A stretch of 64,000 nucleotides of DNA, from NCBI GenBank assembly GCA_035518815.1, contig DATIXG010000139.1, forward strand, positions 24,883 through 88,882. The letters are read 5' to 3'. The notes under the pieces are model-generated. The model saw nothing but the letters and a program-made list of their open reading frames with translations, was not told the DNA's origin and ran no database searches. This stretch comes from AG25 sp035518815 (lineage in GTDB: Bacteria > Gemmatimonadota > Gemmatimonadetes > Gemmatimonadales > GWC2-71-9). Positions 7,742 to 19,463 of the stretch are shown piece by piece (within the stretch, counting starts at the first letter, position 1; every line of letters begins with the position of its first letter). Position numbers and translations under genes: made by a program.

Positions 7742-8604
7742 AGCCGCTCCTTGAGGAGGGGCACGACGTCCGCCGGGCGCTGCATGACCGGGATGCCGGC
7801 AGCCGCGAGGGCCGCGACCTTTTCCGCCGCCGTTCCCCCCGCCCCGGCGGCGATCGCGCCGGCGTGACCCATGCGGCGGCCCGGGGGCGCGGTCTGTCCG
7901 GCGATGAACCCGACGACTGGCTTGGTCATGTCGCTCTGTACGAACGCCGCGGCCTGCTGCTCATCCGTGCCGCCGATCTCGCCGATCAACACCACCGCAT
8001 CCGTCTGGGGATCGGATTGAAACGCCGCCAGACAGTCCACGAAGCTCGTCCCGATGATGGGGTCGCCACCGATGCCCACGCAAGTGGACTGCCCGAAGTC
8101 GTGGCGCGACAACTGATGCACGATTTCGTAGGTCAGGGTGCCGCTGCGGGACACCACGCCGATGCGCCCGGGCCGGCAGATGGGACCCGGGATGATGCCG
8201 ACCTTGCTCTGGCCGGGCGTGATCAGCCCCGGGCAGTTGGGCCCGATGAGCCGCACGCCGCGCTCGCGCAGGAACGGGATCACCCGGCTCATGTCGAGCA
8301 CCGGAATACCTTCCGTGATGCAGACCACCAAAGGCAGGCCGGCGTCGGCGGCCTCGAAGATCGCGGCGGCGGCAGCCGCAGCCGGCACGTAGATGACGCT
8401 CGCGGTGGGATGCGTGTCCTGCACCGCGTCCGCCATCGTGTTGAACACGGGCACTCCGTCGAAGAGCGTCCCGCCCTTGCCGGGTGTCACCCCGGCGACG
8501 ACGCGGGTGCCATAACTCATCATCTGGCGTGTGTGGAACGAGCCGTCGCGCCCGGTGATGCCCTGGACGACGAGCCTCGTATCGCGGTCGAGGAAGATGC
8601 TCAT
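7738..8604 (-). CDS. sucD: Succinyl-CoA synthetase alpha subunit
   Basis: The 288-residue subunit binds CoA and carries the phosphohistidine of succinyl-CoA synthetase, the substrate-level phosphorylation step of the TCA cycle. The active histidine is H247 in RRMGHAGAIAAG, and the CoA-binding Rossmann region (VVQGITGRDGSFH) is at 12-24. The ATG at 8604 overlaps the sucC stop (ATGA). A much longer frame extends upstream through sucC but is only shadow. The C-terminus overlaps the next gene's start by four bases. Confidence 0.97.
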   Translation of the reverse strand: MSIFLDRDTRLVVQGITGRDGSFHTRQMMSYGTRVVAGVTPGKGGTLFDGVPVFNTMADAVQDTHPTASVIYVPAAAAAAAIFEAADAGLPLVVCITEGIPVLDMSRVIPFLRERGVRLIGPNCPGLITPGQSKVGIIPGPICRPGRIGVVSRSGTLTYEIVHQLSRHDFGQSTCVGIGGDPIIGTSFVDCLAAFQSDPQTDAVVLIGEIGGTDEQQAAAFVQSDMTKPVVGFIAGQTAPPGRRMGHAGAIAAGAGGTAAEKVAALAAAGIPVMQRPADVVPLLKERL

Positions 8605-9734
8605 CGGCTCGCCAGCGCCACCGCGCGCTCGACCGCTTGATCCATATCGGTGAGCGCGGAGAACCCGGCACGGGTGAGGATCTCGATCGCCGCCTCCTCG
8701 TTCGTTCCGGTCAGGCGGATGACGAGCGGCACCGTGAGCGACAACCGGCCCGTGGCTTCGACGATGCCGTTCGCGACGTCGTCGCAACGCGTGATGCCGC
8801 CGAAGATGTTGAACAGGATCGCCCGCACGGCCGGATCGGCGGTGATGATCTCGAGCGCGTCGACCACCTTCTGCGGGTTCGAGCTGCCGCCGATGTCGAG
8901 AAAGTTTGCGGGCTCGCCACCGTAGAACTTCACCAGGTCCATGGTCGCCATGGCGAGCCCCGCCCCGTTGACGCAGCAGCCGACGGTGCCCTTGAGCTGG
9001 ATGAACGACAGGCCGGCGTCGCGCGCGCGTTGCTCCGACGGCGCTTCGGCCGAGCTGTCCCGCAGCGCGGCGATGTCCGGCCGCGCCGGAAGCTCGTTGT
9101 CGTCCACGACGAGCTTGGCATCGAGGGCCACGACCCGGCCATCTGTCGTCATCGCGAGCGGATTGATCTCTGCGAGCGAGGCGCCGAGCCCCGTGAAGGC
9201 CGCGTACAGCTGTCGAGCGATTTCCGCGGCGGCGCGTACTTTGGCGAGATCGTCGTACAGCCTGAAGGCCAGGGCCATCGCCTGATGCGGCAGCAGGCCG
9301 TAGCGCGGGTCCACCGTGACACGGTGAATTCGGTCCGGCGTGCGGGCCGCGACCTCTTCGATATCCACGCCGCCCGCGGCGCTCGCGATCACGACGGGTC
9401 GCTGCGCGGCGCGGTCGATGATCACACCGAGATAGCATTCGGAGGCGATGTCGACCGCCGGGACGACCAGGACTCGTCGCACCGGCAAACCCTGGATGGT
9501 CAGGCTGAAGATGCGGGCCGCGTGCGCGGCCGCGTCGGCGGCGTCGCGGGCGACCTTCACGCCACCCGCTTTCCCCCGGCCCCCCGAATGGACCTGTGCT
9601 TTCACGACGACGGGACCCGCGAGGCGCTCGGCGATGGCCCGCACGGCCGCGGGCGTCTCGGCGACTTCCCCGGCGACGAACGGAATGCCGTAGCGGCCGA
9701 AGAGCTCGCGCGCCTGGAATTCGTGCAGGTTCAC
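8601..9734 (-). CDS. sucC: Succinyl-CoA synthetase beta subunit
   Basis: The 377-residue subunit carries the ATP-grasp fold and the nucleotide and succinate sites. It begins with NLHEFQARELFGRYGIPF, and KAQVHSGGRGKAGGVK (about 45-60) is the nucleotide-binding loop. NIFGGITRCDDVANGI near the C-terminus is family-typical. The start is GTG at 9734, 12 bases after the upstream UPF0182 gene. It pairs with sucD through an ATGA overlap. Confidence 0.97.
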   Translation of the reverse strand: MNLHEFQARELFGRYGIPFVAGEVAETPAAVRAIAERLAGPVVVKAQVHSGGRGKAGGVKVARDAADAAAHAARIFSLTIQGLPVRRVLVVPAVDIASECYLGVIIDRAAQRPVVIASAAGGVDIEEVAARTPDRIHRVTVDPRYGLLPHQAMALAFRLYDDLAKVRAAAEIARQLYAAFTGLGASLAEINPLAMTTDGRVVALDAKLVVDDNELPARPDIAALRDSSAEAPSEQRARDAGLSFIQLKGTVGCCVNGAGLAMATMDLVKFYGGEPANFLDIGGSSNPQKVVDALEIITADPAVRAILFNIFGGITRCDDVANGIVEATGRLSLTVPLVIRLTGTNEEAAIEILTRAGFSALTDMDQAVERAVALASR

Positions 9735-9746
9735 GCGCGGGCGAAC

Positions 9747-12203
9747 CTAGCGGCGGGGCTGGCTGGGAGCAAGCTTCCCGCCCCCCACCCCGAGCAGGCG
9801 CTTCAGCTCGGCGTACAGCCGTCCGAAGGTTTCGAGGTCGCCTGCGGCGAGCGCGCTGTCGGCCTCCACGGCGAGCCGCCGGGCGACCTCGAGGTGCGCC
9901 GCCAGCGATGTGTCCTCCGGCGCGGCGGCGGGCGACGCCAACAGGGCTCGGAGCGCCGCGCCGGGCGTGGCGCCGTCGGCGGTGCGCTCGGCCCACGTGA
10001 CGTACGCGCGCGCCAGCCGCTTGGGAGCGCCGCTCGCCGCGGGCTCGAGAAAGAGGCCCTGCTCAGTCAGGAGCTTGCCGTCCGCTGCCCATAAGCGCAT
10101 CACGCCCGGCGCCGTCTCGGGCGAACCGAGCAGCTCGGTGGGCAGGCGCACCGTGTCCGCGCTCCTCCAAAGGCACAGCACGGGCCCCGCCGCCGACATC
10201 GTGCCCGCGAGCAGACCGGCGAACACGCCCGGCGATCCCGTGTCGAACGCCTGGGCGAGCCACAGGCGAGGGGCGGTGTCGACGTCGGCAGTGGGCGGCG
10301 GAGCGACGATCTCATAGGGGTCCCGGGGACGAGCCCGCCAGATGGCCGTGTCGCCGTCGCCGCGGGCGATCCGGCTCGCCGCGGCCCGGAATCCGCTGCG
10401 CGGAAACGGCAGGCCGTCGCGCAGCCCGGCGGGGAGGCTGTCGCCGGGGCGGATCAACGGCGCGAAGAGCCGCGCCCACGCGGTCGCGAGTGAGTCGGCG
10501 CCCGGCGCCACGAACAGGCGCGTGTCGCCCGTGGCGGCGCTCACGAGGCCGACGAGACTCGCGCGCAGGTATCGAGGCGGCGTGTCCCAGCCGGGCCGGC
10601 GCCCGGTGGCATATCCGTAGGACACCCACCAGAGGTTTCCATCGACCAGCGCGGGTGTCGCGTCGTCGAATTGGGCGAAGGGAGCGAGCCTCGTAAGGCG
10701 CTCGCGCACGTCGCGCCGCCACAGCAACACCAGCCCGTCGGTCTCGCCCCGTACCAGCTCGGGGCTCTGCAACGTCCACGCGAGCGCTGTGCGCTGCCAC
10801 CATCCATTGAGTGGCACGGCGTGGGCGCGGAGCGCGGGCCATGTGTCGGGCCGGGCCAGCGCGAACTCCCGGAACTGGGACCCGAACCAGTACACCGAGT
10901 CGCGCGTTGCGGCGGGGCGCAGCTCGAGCCCGGAGTCGGCTTCCACGCCGAGGACCGGGCGACCGGCGCGCGCGAAACGCCCACGGTGCAGGTCGGTCCA
11001 GCCGGGGGCGGTGGCGGCGGGATCGGCGCCGCGCGGCGGCGCCTCGGGGGCCGGGACGACGAGCCACGTCGGCCGCCGCAACGGCAGCCCGGAGTGCCCC
11101 GCCCCGGGGGGCACGAGCGCCCCCCCTGCGGCCGACGCGTGCGTCGGCCACAAGGGCGTGCCGCGCGCGACGGCCGCGATCCGGCTCAGGTCCCACACGG
11201 GAAGCGTGCTGAGCGCCGCTGCGGGGCTCGAGAACCCCGTGGCCCGCCCGACGCGCCAGCCCGCCGCCAGCGCGAGCGCCTCCACGCGGTCGCCGGACCG
11301 CTCGGCCGTCGCGGGCCCGGTGTGGGCCAGCGCGGGCACGACGCCGTACACCGCGAGCGACACGGCGAGCAGCGCACCCCAGCTCAAAGCGAGGAGTCGT
11401 GGCCGCTCGCGCACACCCCATACGAGCGTCGCGAGCGCCGTGAGCATGGCGAGACCGGCGACGACATGCGCTCCCGAGATGCGGACGCCCAGGGGCCACC
11501 CCGCCGCGCCGCGGTGCAGCCCCGCCACGGCCTCCGCCGGATCGAGGAACGCGGCCCGGGCCAGCGCCAGGGCCAGGAGCGCCAGCAACACGCTGAGGTG
11601 GACGCGGGCGTGGGGGCTCGCCACGGGCCGCCAACCGGCAAACCGCAGCGACCCGATGCCCGCGTACAAGAGGGCGATGACGAGCGTTCCGGTCGTCGTC
11701 GCGAGGAGTGCGAAGTTCTTGCACGTGGTGGCCCAGGGAAGCGTCCCGACGTAGTAGCCGAGGTCGCGCTGGAGGACGGGATCGGAGACCCCGAAGCGCG
11801 GCGGCTGGGACGCGAGCAGTGCCTGCAGCCACCAGTCGCCCGTTCCGAGCGTGAGCAGCAGCCCGTAGACCATCCCGCTCCCGAGCGTCGCGGCGAGGAG
11901 CACCCGTTGCGGTACCGCTTCCACGATTTCCAGATCGCCGAGCCGGCGCGGCAGCTGCACCGAACCGATCGAGGAGTAGACGTAGTAGAGGTTGGCCGTG
12001 CCCCAGGCGATCGCGACCAGCAGCACGAGCCCGTGCACGAGGCGCGACAGGTCGCGCATGGAGAGGTAGACGTCGCCATGGGGCACCGTGGCCGCCCAGG
12101 CGCGCTCCGCGGTCTCGACCGCGAGCCAGCGGCCGCCCACCAGCAGCGTCACCAGGATGGCGAGTCCGACGACGAACGCGCGCCGGCCCCGCGCGGGATT
12201 CAA
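9747..12203 (-). CDS. UPF0182 (COG1615) family membrane protein
   Basis: About 818 residues. The first ~330 residues hold roughly six or seven hydrophobic segments (for example FVVGLAILVTLLVGGRWL near the start and LLALLALALARAAFLD later). A large soluble, probably extracytoplasmic part follows, with motifs such as DSVYWFGSQFREFAL and NGWWQRTALAW. A final helical tail (ARRLAVEADSALAAGDLETFGRLYAELKRLL) is characteristic of UPF0182, whose function is unknown. The most plausible start is a TTG at 12203 overlapping the phosphohexomutase stop; a GTG a few codons in is possible. It is somewhat shorter than the ~900-1000 residues of many members. Confidence 0.72.
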   Translation of the reverse strand: MNPARGRRAFVVGLAILVTLLVGGRWLAVETAERAWAATVPHGDVYLSMRDLSRLVHGLVLLVAIAWGTANLYYVYSSIGSVQLPRRLGDLEIVEAVPQRVLLAATLGSGMVYGLLLTLGTGDWWLQALLASQPPRFGVSDPVLQRDLGYYVGTLPWATTCKNFALLATTTGTLVIALLYAGIGSLRFAGWRPVASPHARVHLSVLLALLALALARAAFLDPAEAVAGLHRGAAGWPLGVRISGAHVVAGLAMLTALATLVWGVRERPRLLALSWGALLAVSLAVYGVVPALAHTGPATAERSGDRVEALALAAGWRVGRATGFSSPAAALSTLPVWDLSRIAAVARGTPLWPTHASAAGGALVPPGAGHSGLPLRRPTWLVVPAPEAPPRGADPAATAPGWTDLHRGRFARAGRPVLGVEADSGLELRPAATRDSVYWFGSQFREFALARPDTWPALRAHAVPLNGWWQRTALAWTLQSPELVRGETDGLVLLWRRDVRERLTRLAPFAQFDDATPALVDGNLWWVSYGYATGRRPGWDTPPRYLRASLVGLVSAATGDTRLFVAPGADSLATAWARLFAPLIRPGDSLPAGLRDGLPFPRSGFRAAASRIARGDGDTAIWRARPRDPYEIVAPPPTADVDTAPRLWLAQAFDTGSPGVFAGLLAGTMSAAGPVLCLWRSADTVRLPTELLGSPETAPGVMRLWAADGKLLTEQGLFLEPAASGAPKRLARAYVTWAERTADGATPGAALRALLASPAAAPEDTSLAAHLEVARRLAVEADSALAAGDLETFGRLYAELKRLLGVGGGKLAPSQPRR

Positions 12204-13609
12204 ACGGTGACGCCCGAGGCGCGGAGCCAGTCCTCGACTTCGCGCCGATTGGCTGCGAGGCTCGCGTCGCGCTGCGCCTCGAAGCGCATCACCAGCACGG
12301 GCTGCGTGTTCGATGCGCGCAACAGCCCCCATCCATCCGGGAACGTGATGCGGACGCCGTCGAGGCGCGAGACCGGGTACTTCGCGCCGAAGTGGCGCGC
12401 GGCTTCCTCGACGACCGCAAATTTGCGATCGTCGGGGCACTCGATCCGGATCTCGGGTGTCGACACGGTCGCGGGAAGGTCCGCCAGCAGGCGCGACAGC
12501 GGCCCCTCGTGCGCGGCGACGTAACGCAGCAGGCGCGCCGCCCCGAACAAGGCGTCGTCGAAGCCGTACCAGTCGCCGCCGAAGAACATGTGGCCGCTCA
12601 TCTCGCCCGCGAGCGGTGCGTGCAGCTCCTTCATCTTCTGCTTGATGAGCGAGTGTCCCGTCTTCCACATCACCGGCTCGAGCCCGGCCCGCTGCAGCTC
12701 CTCGACGAGAATCTCCGAGCACTTCACATCGAAGATCACCGGACTTCCCTTCGTCCCCTTCCCCTGCCTCTCGACCAGGTCTCGCGCGAAGAGCACGAGC
12801 AGTTGATCCCCGAAGACGACCCGCCCCTGCTCGTCCACCGCGCCGATGCGGTCCCCGTCGCCATCGAACCCCACGCCCAGCTCCGCGCGCTCGCGCCGCA
12901 CCGCGGCCTGCAGGTCGCGCAGGTTCTCGACCACCGTGGGATCGGGATGGTGATTGGGGAACGTGCCGTCGGAATCCGCGAACAGCGGGACGACCGTGGC
13001 GCCGAGGTGCTCGAGGGTCTCGACCGCCACGAGGCTGGTGACGCCGTTGCCGCAGTCCACCACGACCTTGATCGGGCGCGCGAGCGGCGCATTGTGCTGG
13101 ACGATCGCGTCGCGGTACCGCGCCAGCACCCCGTCGTCCGATTCGCGCGGGTGACTCGCCCGCTTGGCCCCCGCTTGGGGAAGGCCCTTTGCGATCAGGC
13201 GGCGCAGCTGCTGAATGTCCTCACCGTACACCGCTTCACCGGCAAGAACCATCTTGAACCCGTTGAACTCCGGAGGATTGTGCGATCCCGTGACCTGGAG
13301 ACCTCCGTCCACTGCGAGCGTGTGCGTTGCGAAATACAGCGCCGGGGTGGGCACCTCGCCCACGGAGAGCGAGACGCCGCCCGCGTCCTCGATCCCGGCG
13401 AGGACACGGGCCATGAGATCCGATCCGGAGGGCCGGTTGTCCCGCCCCACGGCGATGCGGGGCGTGCGGCCCAAGCGCTGGGCGGCGAATGTCGCGAAGG
13501 CGGCGCCGATGAGATACGCGGCCTCGCCGGTGAGCTGGTCGCCCACCGTGCCGCGGATGTCGTATTCCCGGAAAATGACCGGCGGAAGGGGTTCGTGTGG
13601 AGCAGCCAC
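12200..13609 (-). CDS. Phosphomannomutase/phosphoglucomutase
   Basis: The 469-residue alpha-D-phosphohexomutase interconverts hexose 1- and 6-phosphates and feeds polysaccharide and nucleotide-sugar synthesis. The N-terminal FREYDIRGTVG motif, the phosphoserine loop TGSHNPPEFNGFK (S109) and the metal-binding loop FDGDGDRIGAVDE (249-253) are all present. The FREYDIRG start and overall length fit the ManB/AlgC type rather than GlmM. The GTG start at 13609 has a good GGGGAG ribosome-binding site. Substrate preference cannot be read from sequence. Confidence 0.88.
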   Translation of the reverse strand: MAAPHEPLPPVIFREYDIRGTVGDQLTGEAAYLIGAAFATFAAQRLGRTPRIAVGRDNRPSGSDLMARVLAGIEDAGGVSLSVGEVPTPALYFATHTLAVDGGLQVTGSHNPPEFNGFKMVLAGEAVYGEDIQQLRRLIAKGLPQAGAKRASHPRESDDGVLARYRDAIVQHNAPLARPIKVVVDCGNGVTSLVAVETLEHLGATVVPLFADSDGTFPNHHPDPTVVENLRDLQAAVRRERAELGVGFDGDGDRIGAVDEQGRVVFGDQLLVLFARDLVERQGKGTKGSPVIFDVKCSEILVEELQRAGLEPVMWKTGHSLIKQKMKELHAPLAGEMSGHMFFGGDWYGFDDALFGAARLLRYVAAHEGPLSRLLADLPATVSTPEIRIECPDDRKFAVVEEAARHFGAKYPVSRLDGVRITFPDGWGLLRASNTQPVLVMRFEAQRDASLAANRREVEDWLRASGVTV

Positions 13610-13623
13610 GTCATCTCCCCGGG

Positions 13624-15183
13624 TTAACGGCCGGCCTCGCCCATTTCCCTCGGGGGCTCGGCGGCGGGAGGAGGAGGCGAGAGGGGCGCGGCATTCGGGG
13701 GGCGCACGCTCGCGCCGCTCACGCGCGCCAGATCGAGCAGGCGGCTGGGCTGGACGCCAAAGGCCACGAGGCCGGCAACCGCCGCCGCGACGACGGCTCC
13801 CGCCAGCCTGCCCATGCGCACCGCGGCGTGCGTCTCCGCGGAAGGCTCGGCCTTCATGTACATGGCCATCACGACGGGCAGATAGTAGCCCGCGGACACG
13901 ACGCTCGTGAGGACGAGCAGTACGGCGAGCAGGGTCTGGCCCGCGCCCGTGGCGGAGAGCAGGATGTACCACTTGCCGATGAAGCCCGCGGTGCCCGGGA
14001 AGCCAAGCAGCGAGAGCATGCACACGGCGAGCGCGGCCGCGAGGGCGGGGCGGCGGGAGGCGAGTCCCGCGAAGTCGTCGATCAGGACGTCGCGCTCCCC
14101 GTTCCGCCCCTTGGCGGCGAGCAGGGCGAACGCCGCGAGCGTCGTGAGCGTGTACGCGGCCAGGTAGAAGACGAACGCGCCCCCTCCCCCGCCCCCCGGA
14201 CGCGCGCCCGCGCTCACCGCGACCAGCAGGTAGCCGGCGTGCGCGACGGAGGAGTATGCGAGCATCCGCTTCACCGTGCGCTGCGCGAGCGCGATGAAGT
14301 TACCGGCGATCATCGTCGCGGCCGCGAGTCCCCCCACGATGTGGTGCCACGCTGGGACGCCCGCGAATCCTTCGGTGAGCACGCGGAACAAGGCGGCGAA
14401 CGCGGCAGCCTTGACGCCCGCAGCCATGAACCCCGCGATGGGGGTCGGCGCGCCGTCGTACACGTCCGGCGCCCACATATGGAATGGCACCGCCGCGACC
14501 TTGAACCCAAACCCGACCAGGAGCATCCCGAGGCCGATCAGCAGCATGGTGTTGTGCGCGAGCGGCTGCGTCGCGACCTGGGCGCCGATCAACGTCAGGT
14601 TCGTGGTGCCGGTGGCCCCGTAGGTCAGCGCGATCCCGTACAACAGAAAGGCGGTCGCGAACGCGCCCAGCAGGAAGTACTTGAGCGCCGCTTCGGCGCT
14701 GGCCGGATTCCGCCGGTTGATGCCCGCGAGCACGTAGACAGCCACGGACATGACTTCGAGTCCGAGGAAGACGACCATCAAGTCTTCGCCGCCGCTCATG
14801 AACATCATCCCGAGCGTCGCGAAGAGCAGGAGGACGTAGTACTCAGGGGTGCGCAGTTGCTCGCGCTCCAGGTAGTCGAAGGACAAGAGCACGGTGAGCG
14901 CGGCGGTGCCCAGGAACAGCCAGTCGGTGACGAATCGGAAGTCGTCGACCGCGATCATCGCGGGAATGCCCGCCGGCTGGGCGCTGTGCCACCAGAGCCA
15001 GAACACGACGGCGGCCGTCGAGACCAGGGCGGCGAGCGTCAGCCAGCCGGCAACGCGGCGGTCGCTCTCCGTGCGGTGACGGGCCGCGACGACGAGCAGC
15101 ACGACCAGCCCCCACGCGGTGAGCACAAGCTCGGGCAGCAGGGCCACGAGGAGGTCGCGCGACAGCGAGAGATCGAGGCTCAT
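13624..15183 (-). CDS. nuoN: NADH-quinone oxidoreductase subunit N
   Basis: The 519-residue multi-spanning membrane protein is one of the three antiporter-like proton-pumping subunits of complex I. About 14 hydrophobic segments can be traced. The conserved block MLAYSSVAHAGYLLVAV and an upstream FKVAAVPFHMWAPDVYDGAPTP mark the pumping module. The ATG at 15183 overlaps the nuoM stop (ATGA). The C-terminal tail is proline-rich (PPNAAPLSPPPPAAEPP) and may be unstructured. It is the last nuo gene of the run. Confidence 0.95.
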   Translation of the reverse strand: MSLDLSLSRDLLVALLPELVLTAWGLVVLLVVAARHRTESDRRVAGWLTLAALVSTAAVVFWLWWHSAQPAGIPAMIAVDDFRFVTDWLFLGTAALTVLLSFDYLEREQLRTPEYYVLLLFATLGMMFMSGGEDLMVVFLGLEVMSVAVYVLAGINRRNPASAEAALKYFLLGAFATAFLLYGIALTYGATGTTNLTLIGAQVATQPLAHNTMLLIGLGMLLVGFGFKVAAVPFHMWAPDVYDGAPTPIAGFMAAGVKAAAFAALFRVLTEGFAGVPAWHHIVGGLAAATMIAGNFIALAQRTVKRMLAYSSVAHAGYLLVAVSAGARPGGGGGGAFVFYLAAYTLTTLAAFALLAAKGRNGERDVLIDDFAGLASRRPALAAALAVCMLSLLGFPGTAGFIGKWYILLSATGAGQTLLAVLLVLTSVVSAGYYLPVVMAMYMKAEPSAETHAAVRMGRLAGAVVAAAVAGLVAFGVQPSRLLDLARVSGASVRPPNAAPLSPPPPAAEPPREMGEAGR

Positions 15184-16664
15184 CGAGGCTTGACGGTGGT
15201 GATGAACCGCTGCGCCGACGGCTCCAAGCGCTCGAGGAAGGGCTTCGGATACACGCCGATCCACAGGATGCACGCGAGCAAGGGCAGCAGCACGGCCAGC
15301 TCGCGCGGCGTGAGATCGAGCAGCCTTTCGTTCTCCGGCTTGTCGAGCGGGTTGTAGATCAGCCGCTGCACGGCCCAGAGGAGGTACGCGGCGGCTACGA
15401 TCACGCCCAGCGTCGCCACGGTGGTCGCGACCGGGTACGTCTGGAAGGCACCCAGCAGCACGAGGAACTCGCCCGTGAACCCGTTCGTGCCCGGGAGGCC
15501 GATGGACGAGAGCGAGGCCATCGTCAGGACGGCGGCGAAGAGGGGCACCACCCGCGCGATGCCGCCGTACGCCGCGATGAGACGGCTATGCCGCCGCTCG
15601 TACAGCATGCCCACGAGAAAGAACAGCGCGCCGGTCGATATCCCGTGGCTGATCATCACGAGCAGCGCGCCCGTGACGCTCTGGACCGTGAGCGCCCAGA
15701 TCCCGAGCATCACGAATCCGAGGTGGGCCACCGAGGAATACGCAATGAGGCGCTTGAAGTCCGGCTGCACCATGGCGACAAGGCCGCCGTAGATGATGCC
15801 GACGAGCGAGAGCCCGACGATCGCCGTCTGGACCGCGGGGTGCAGTGCCACGGCCGGGAAGAACGGGAACGCGAACCGCAGGAAGCCGTACGTGCCCATC
15901 TTCAGGAGAATGCCGGCCAGGATCACCGACCCTGCCGTGGGCGCCTCCGTGTGCGCGTCGGGCAGCCACGTGTGGAACGGGAAGACCGGAACCTTGATGG
16001 CGAAGGCGAGGAAGAAGGCGCCGAACAGCCAGTAGGCGGCCGGGCCCAGGTCTCCCAATCCGCTCATCACGTGATCGTAGGAGAACGAGTACACGCCCGT
16101 CTTCTGCCACACGACGTGCACGAGGGCCAGGATAGCGAGCAGCATCAGCAGCGAGCCGAGCATGGTGTAGACGAAGAACTTGATCGCGGCATACAGCCGC
16201 TGCTCTCCGCCCCACACCCCGATGATGAAGTACATCGGGATCAGCATCACTTCCCACATGACGTAGAAGAGGAACAGGTCGAGCGCCACGAAGACGCCCA
16301 CCATGCCCGAGGTCAGCACCAGGAGCAGCGCGTAGTAGGGCCGCTCGCGCGTCGTGATGTAGGAGTAGCTCCCCAGCACCGACAGCGGCACGAGCAGCGT
16401 GGTGAGCAGAACGAGGAACAGCGAGATCCCGTCCACGCCCACCGTGTAGCGGATCCCCCAGTCGGGCATCCAGGGCGCATCGAACGGGAATTGCATGCCG
16501 CCGCTCGGCACGAACGTCCACCACATGGGAATGGAGATCGCGAATTCCATGAGCGACCAGGCGAGCGCGAGGTGCTTGGCCCAGCGCGGCGGTGCCAGCA
16601 GCACGGCGACCGCCCCGGCGGCGGGCCACGCGAGCAGCGCGGTGAGGACCCAGTGCTGGTACAC
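15180..16664 (-). CDS. nuoM: NADH-quinone oxidoreductase subunit M
   Basis: The 494-residue subunit is antiporter-like. The conserved pumping motifs include FYVMWEVMLIPMYFIIGVWGG (with the key glutamate), FPFHTWLPDAHTEAPTAGS and KRLIAYSSVAHLGFVMLG. It resides in the distal membrane arm of complex I. The GTG at 16664, three bases after the nuoL stop, is the best start. A CTG at 16670 overlapping that stop is an alternative. The large upstream arginine-rich extension is the shadow of nuoL. Confidence 0.95.
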   Translation of the reverse strand: MYQHWVLTALLAWPAAGAVAVLLAPPRWAKHLALAWSLMEFAISIPMWWTFVPSGGMQFPFDAPWMPDWGIRYTVGVDGISLFLVLLTTLLVPLSVLGSYSYITTRERPYYALLLVLTSGMVGVFVALDLFLFYVMWEVMLIPMYFIIGVWGGEQRLYAAIKFFVYTMLGSLLMLLAILALVHVVWQKTGVYSFSYDHVMSGLGDLGPAAYWLFGAFFLAFAIKVPVFPFHTWLPDAHTEAPTAGSVILAGILLKMGTYGFLRFAFPFFPAVALHPAVQTAIVGLSLVGIIYGGLVAMVQPDFKRLIAYSSVAHLGFVMLGIWALTVQSVTGALLVMISHGISTGALFFLVGMLYERRHSRLIAAYGGIARVVPLFAAVLTMASLSSIGLPGTNGFTGEFLVLLGAFQTYPVATTVATLGVIVAAAYLLWAVQRLIYNPLDKPENERLLDLTPRELAVLLPLLACILWIGVYPKPFLERLEPSAQRFITTVKPR

Positions 16665-16666
16665 GG

Positions 16667-18640
<1,974 letters not shown>

Positions 18641-18645
18641 GGCGC

Positions 18646-18942
18646 TCAGCCTTTGAGCAGGGTGATGTTCTGCAGGTTGACCGTCCGGCCGTGGCGGAAG
18701 ATCGCGAGGATGATCGCCAGGCCCACGGCCGCTTCCGCCGCCGCCACCGCCATCACGAAGAACACGAAGATCTGTCCGGCGACACCGAGGGTCTGCGCGA
18801 GCGCGATGAAGGTGAGGTTCACGGCGTTGAGCATGAGCTCCACGCACATGAAGATCACGATGGCGTTGCGGCGGACCAGCACGCCGGCGACGCCGAGGGC
18901 GAACAGGACGGCCGAGACGGACAGGGCGGGACCGAGCAGCAT
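18646..18942 (-). CDS. nuoK: NADH-quinone oxidoreductase subunit K
   Basis: The 98-residue, three-helix subunit of the complex I membrane arm includes the conserved glutamate in IVIFMCVELMLNAVNL and a second acidic residue in AAAEAAVGLAIILA. The ATG at 18942 shares one base with the nuoJ stop (TGATG), giving coupled translation. The length is typical. Confidence 0.96.
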   Translation of the reverse strand: MLLGPALSVSAVLFALGVAGVLVRRNAIVIFMCVELMLNAVNLTFIALAQTLGVAGQIFVFFVMAVAAAEAAVGLAIILAIFRHGRTVNLQNITLLKG

Positions 18943-19460
18943 CAGAGTTGACGCTTCGCGAGCACGACGGCGCCGACGATCGCCACGAGCAAGAGCACGC
19001 TCGTGATCTCGAAGGGGACGAGGTACGTGGTGAAGAGCGGCCGCGCCACGACGCCCACCATCCCCTCCGTCTGCTCGGCGAGGGCGAGTGGGCTCGCGCC
19101 GGCCGGGCTGCCGGGCGGCGCGCTCCGGGCGACGATGAACAGCTGGAGGCCCACCGCGCCGGCGAGCAGCGTGGCCACGGCGAGGCCCGCGGGCCCGCGG
19201 ATGTCCGAGACGCTGTTCCGCCCCAGGTTGAGCAGCATGATTACGAAGAGGAACAGGACCATGATGGCCCCGGCATAGACCAGGACCTGCAGCACGGCGA
19301 TGAACTGGGCGTCGAGCAGCACGAACAGCGCGGCGATCTGGAACATCGTCACCACGAGCCACAAGGCGCTCGCCACCGGATTGCGGCGCGTGATGCACAG
19401 CAACGCGCTCACCACGGCGACGCCGGCAAAGGCCCAGAACAGCAGCAGGGGAAGCGGCAC
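18942..19460 (-). CDS. nuoJ: NADH-quinone oxidoreductase subunit J
   Basis: The 172-residue membrane subunit has five predicted helices. The conserved segment VLVYAGAIMVLFLFVIMLLNL contains the pi-bulge helix typical of NuoJ/ND6. The start is GTG at 19460, three bases after the nuoI stop. The C-terminus ends in a helix plus AKRQL. Confidence 0.95.
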   Translation of the reverse strand: MPLPLLLFWAFAGVAVVSALLCITRRNPVASALWLVVTMFQIAALFVLLDAQFIAVLQVLVYAGAIMVLFLFVIMLLNLGRNSVSDIRGPAGLAVATLLAGAVGLQLFIVARSAPPGSPAGASPLALAEQTEGMVGVVARPLFTTYLVPFEITSVLLLVAIVGAVVLAKRQL

Positions 19461-19463
19461 GCG

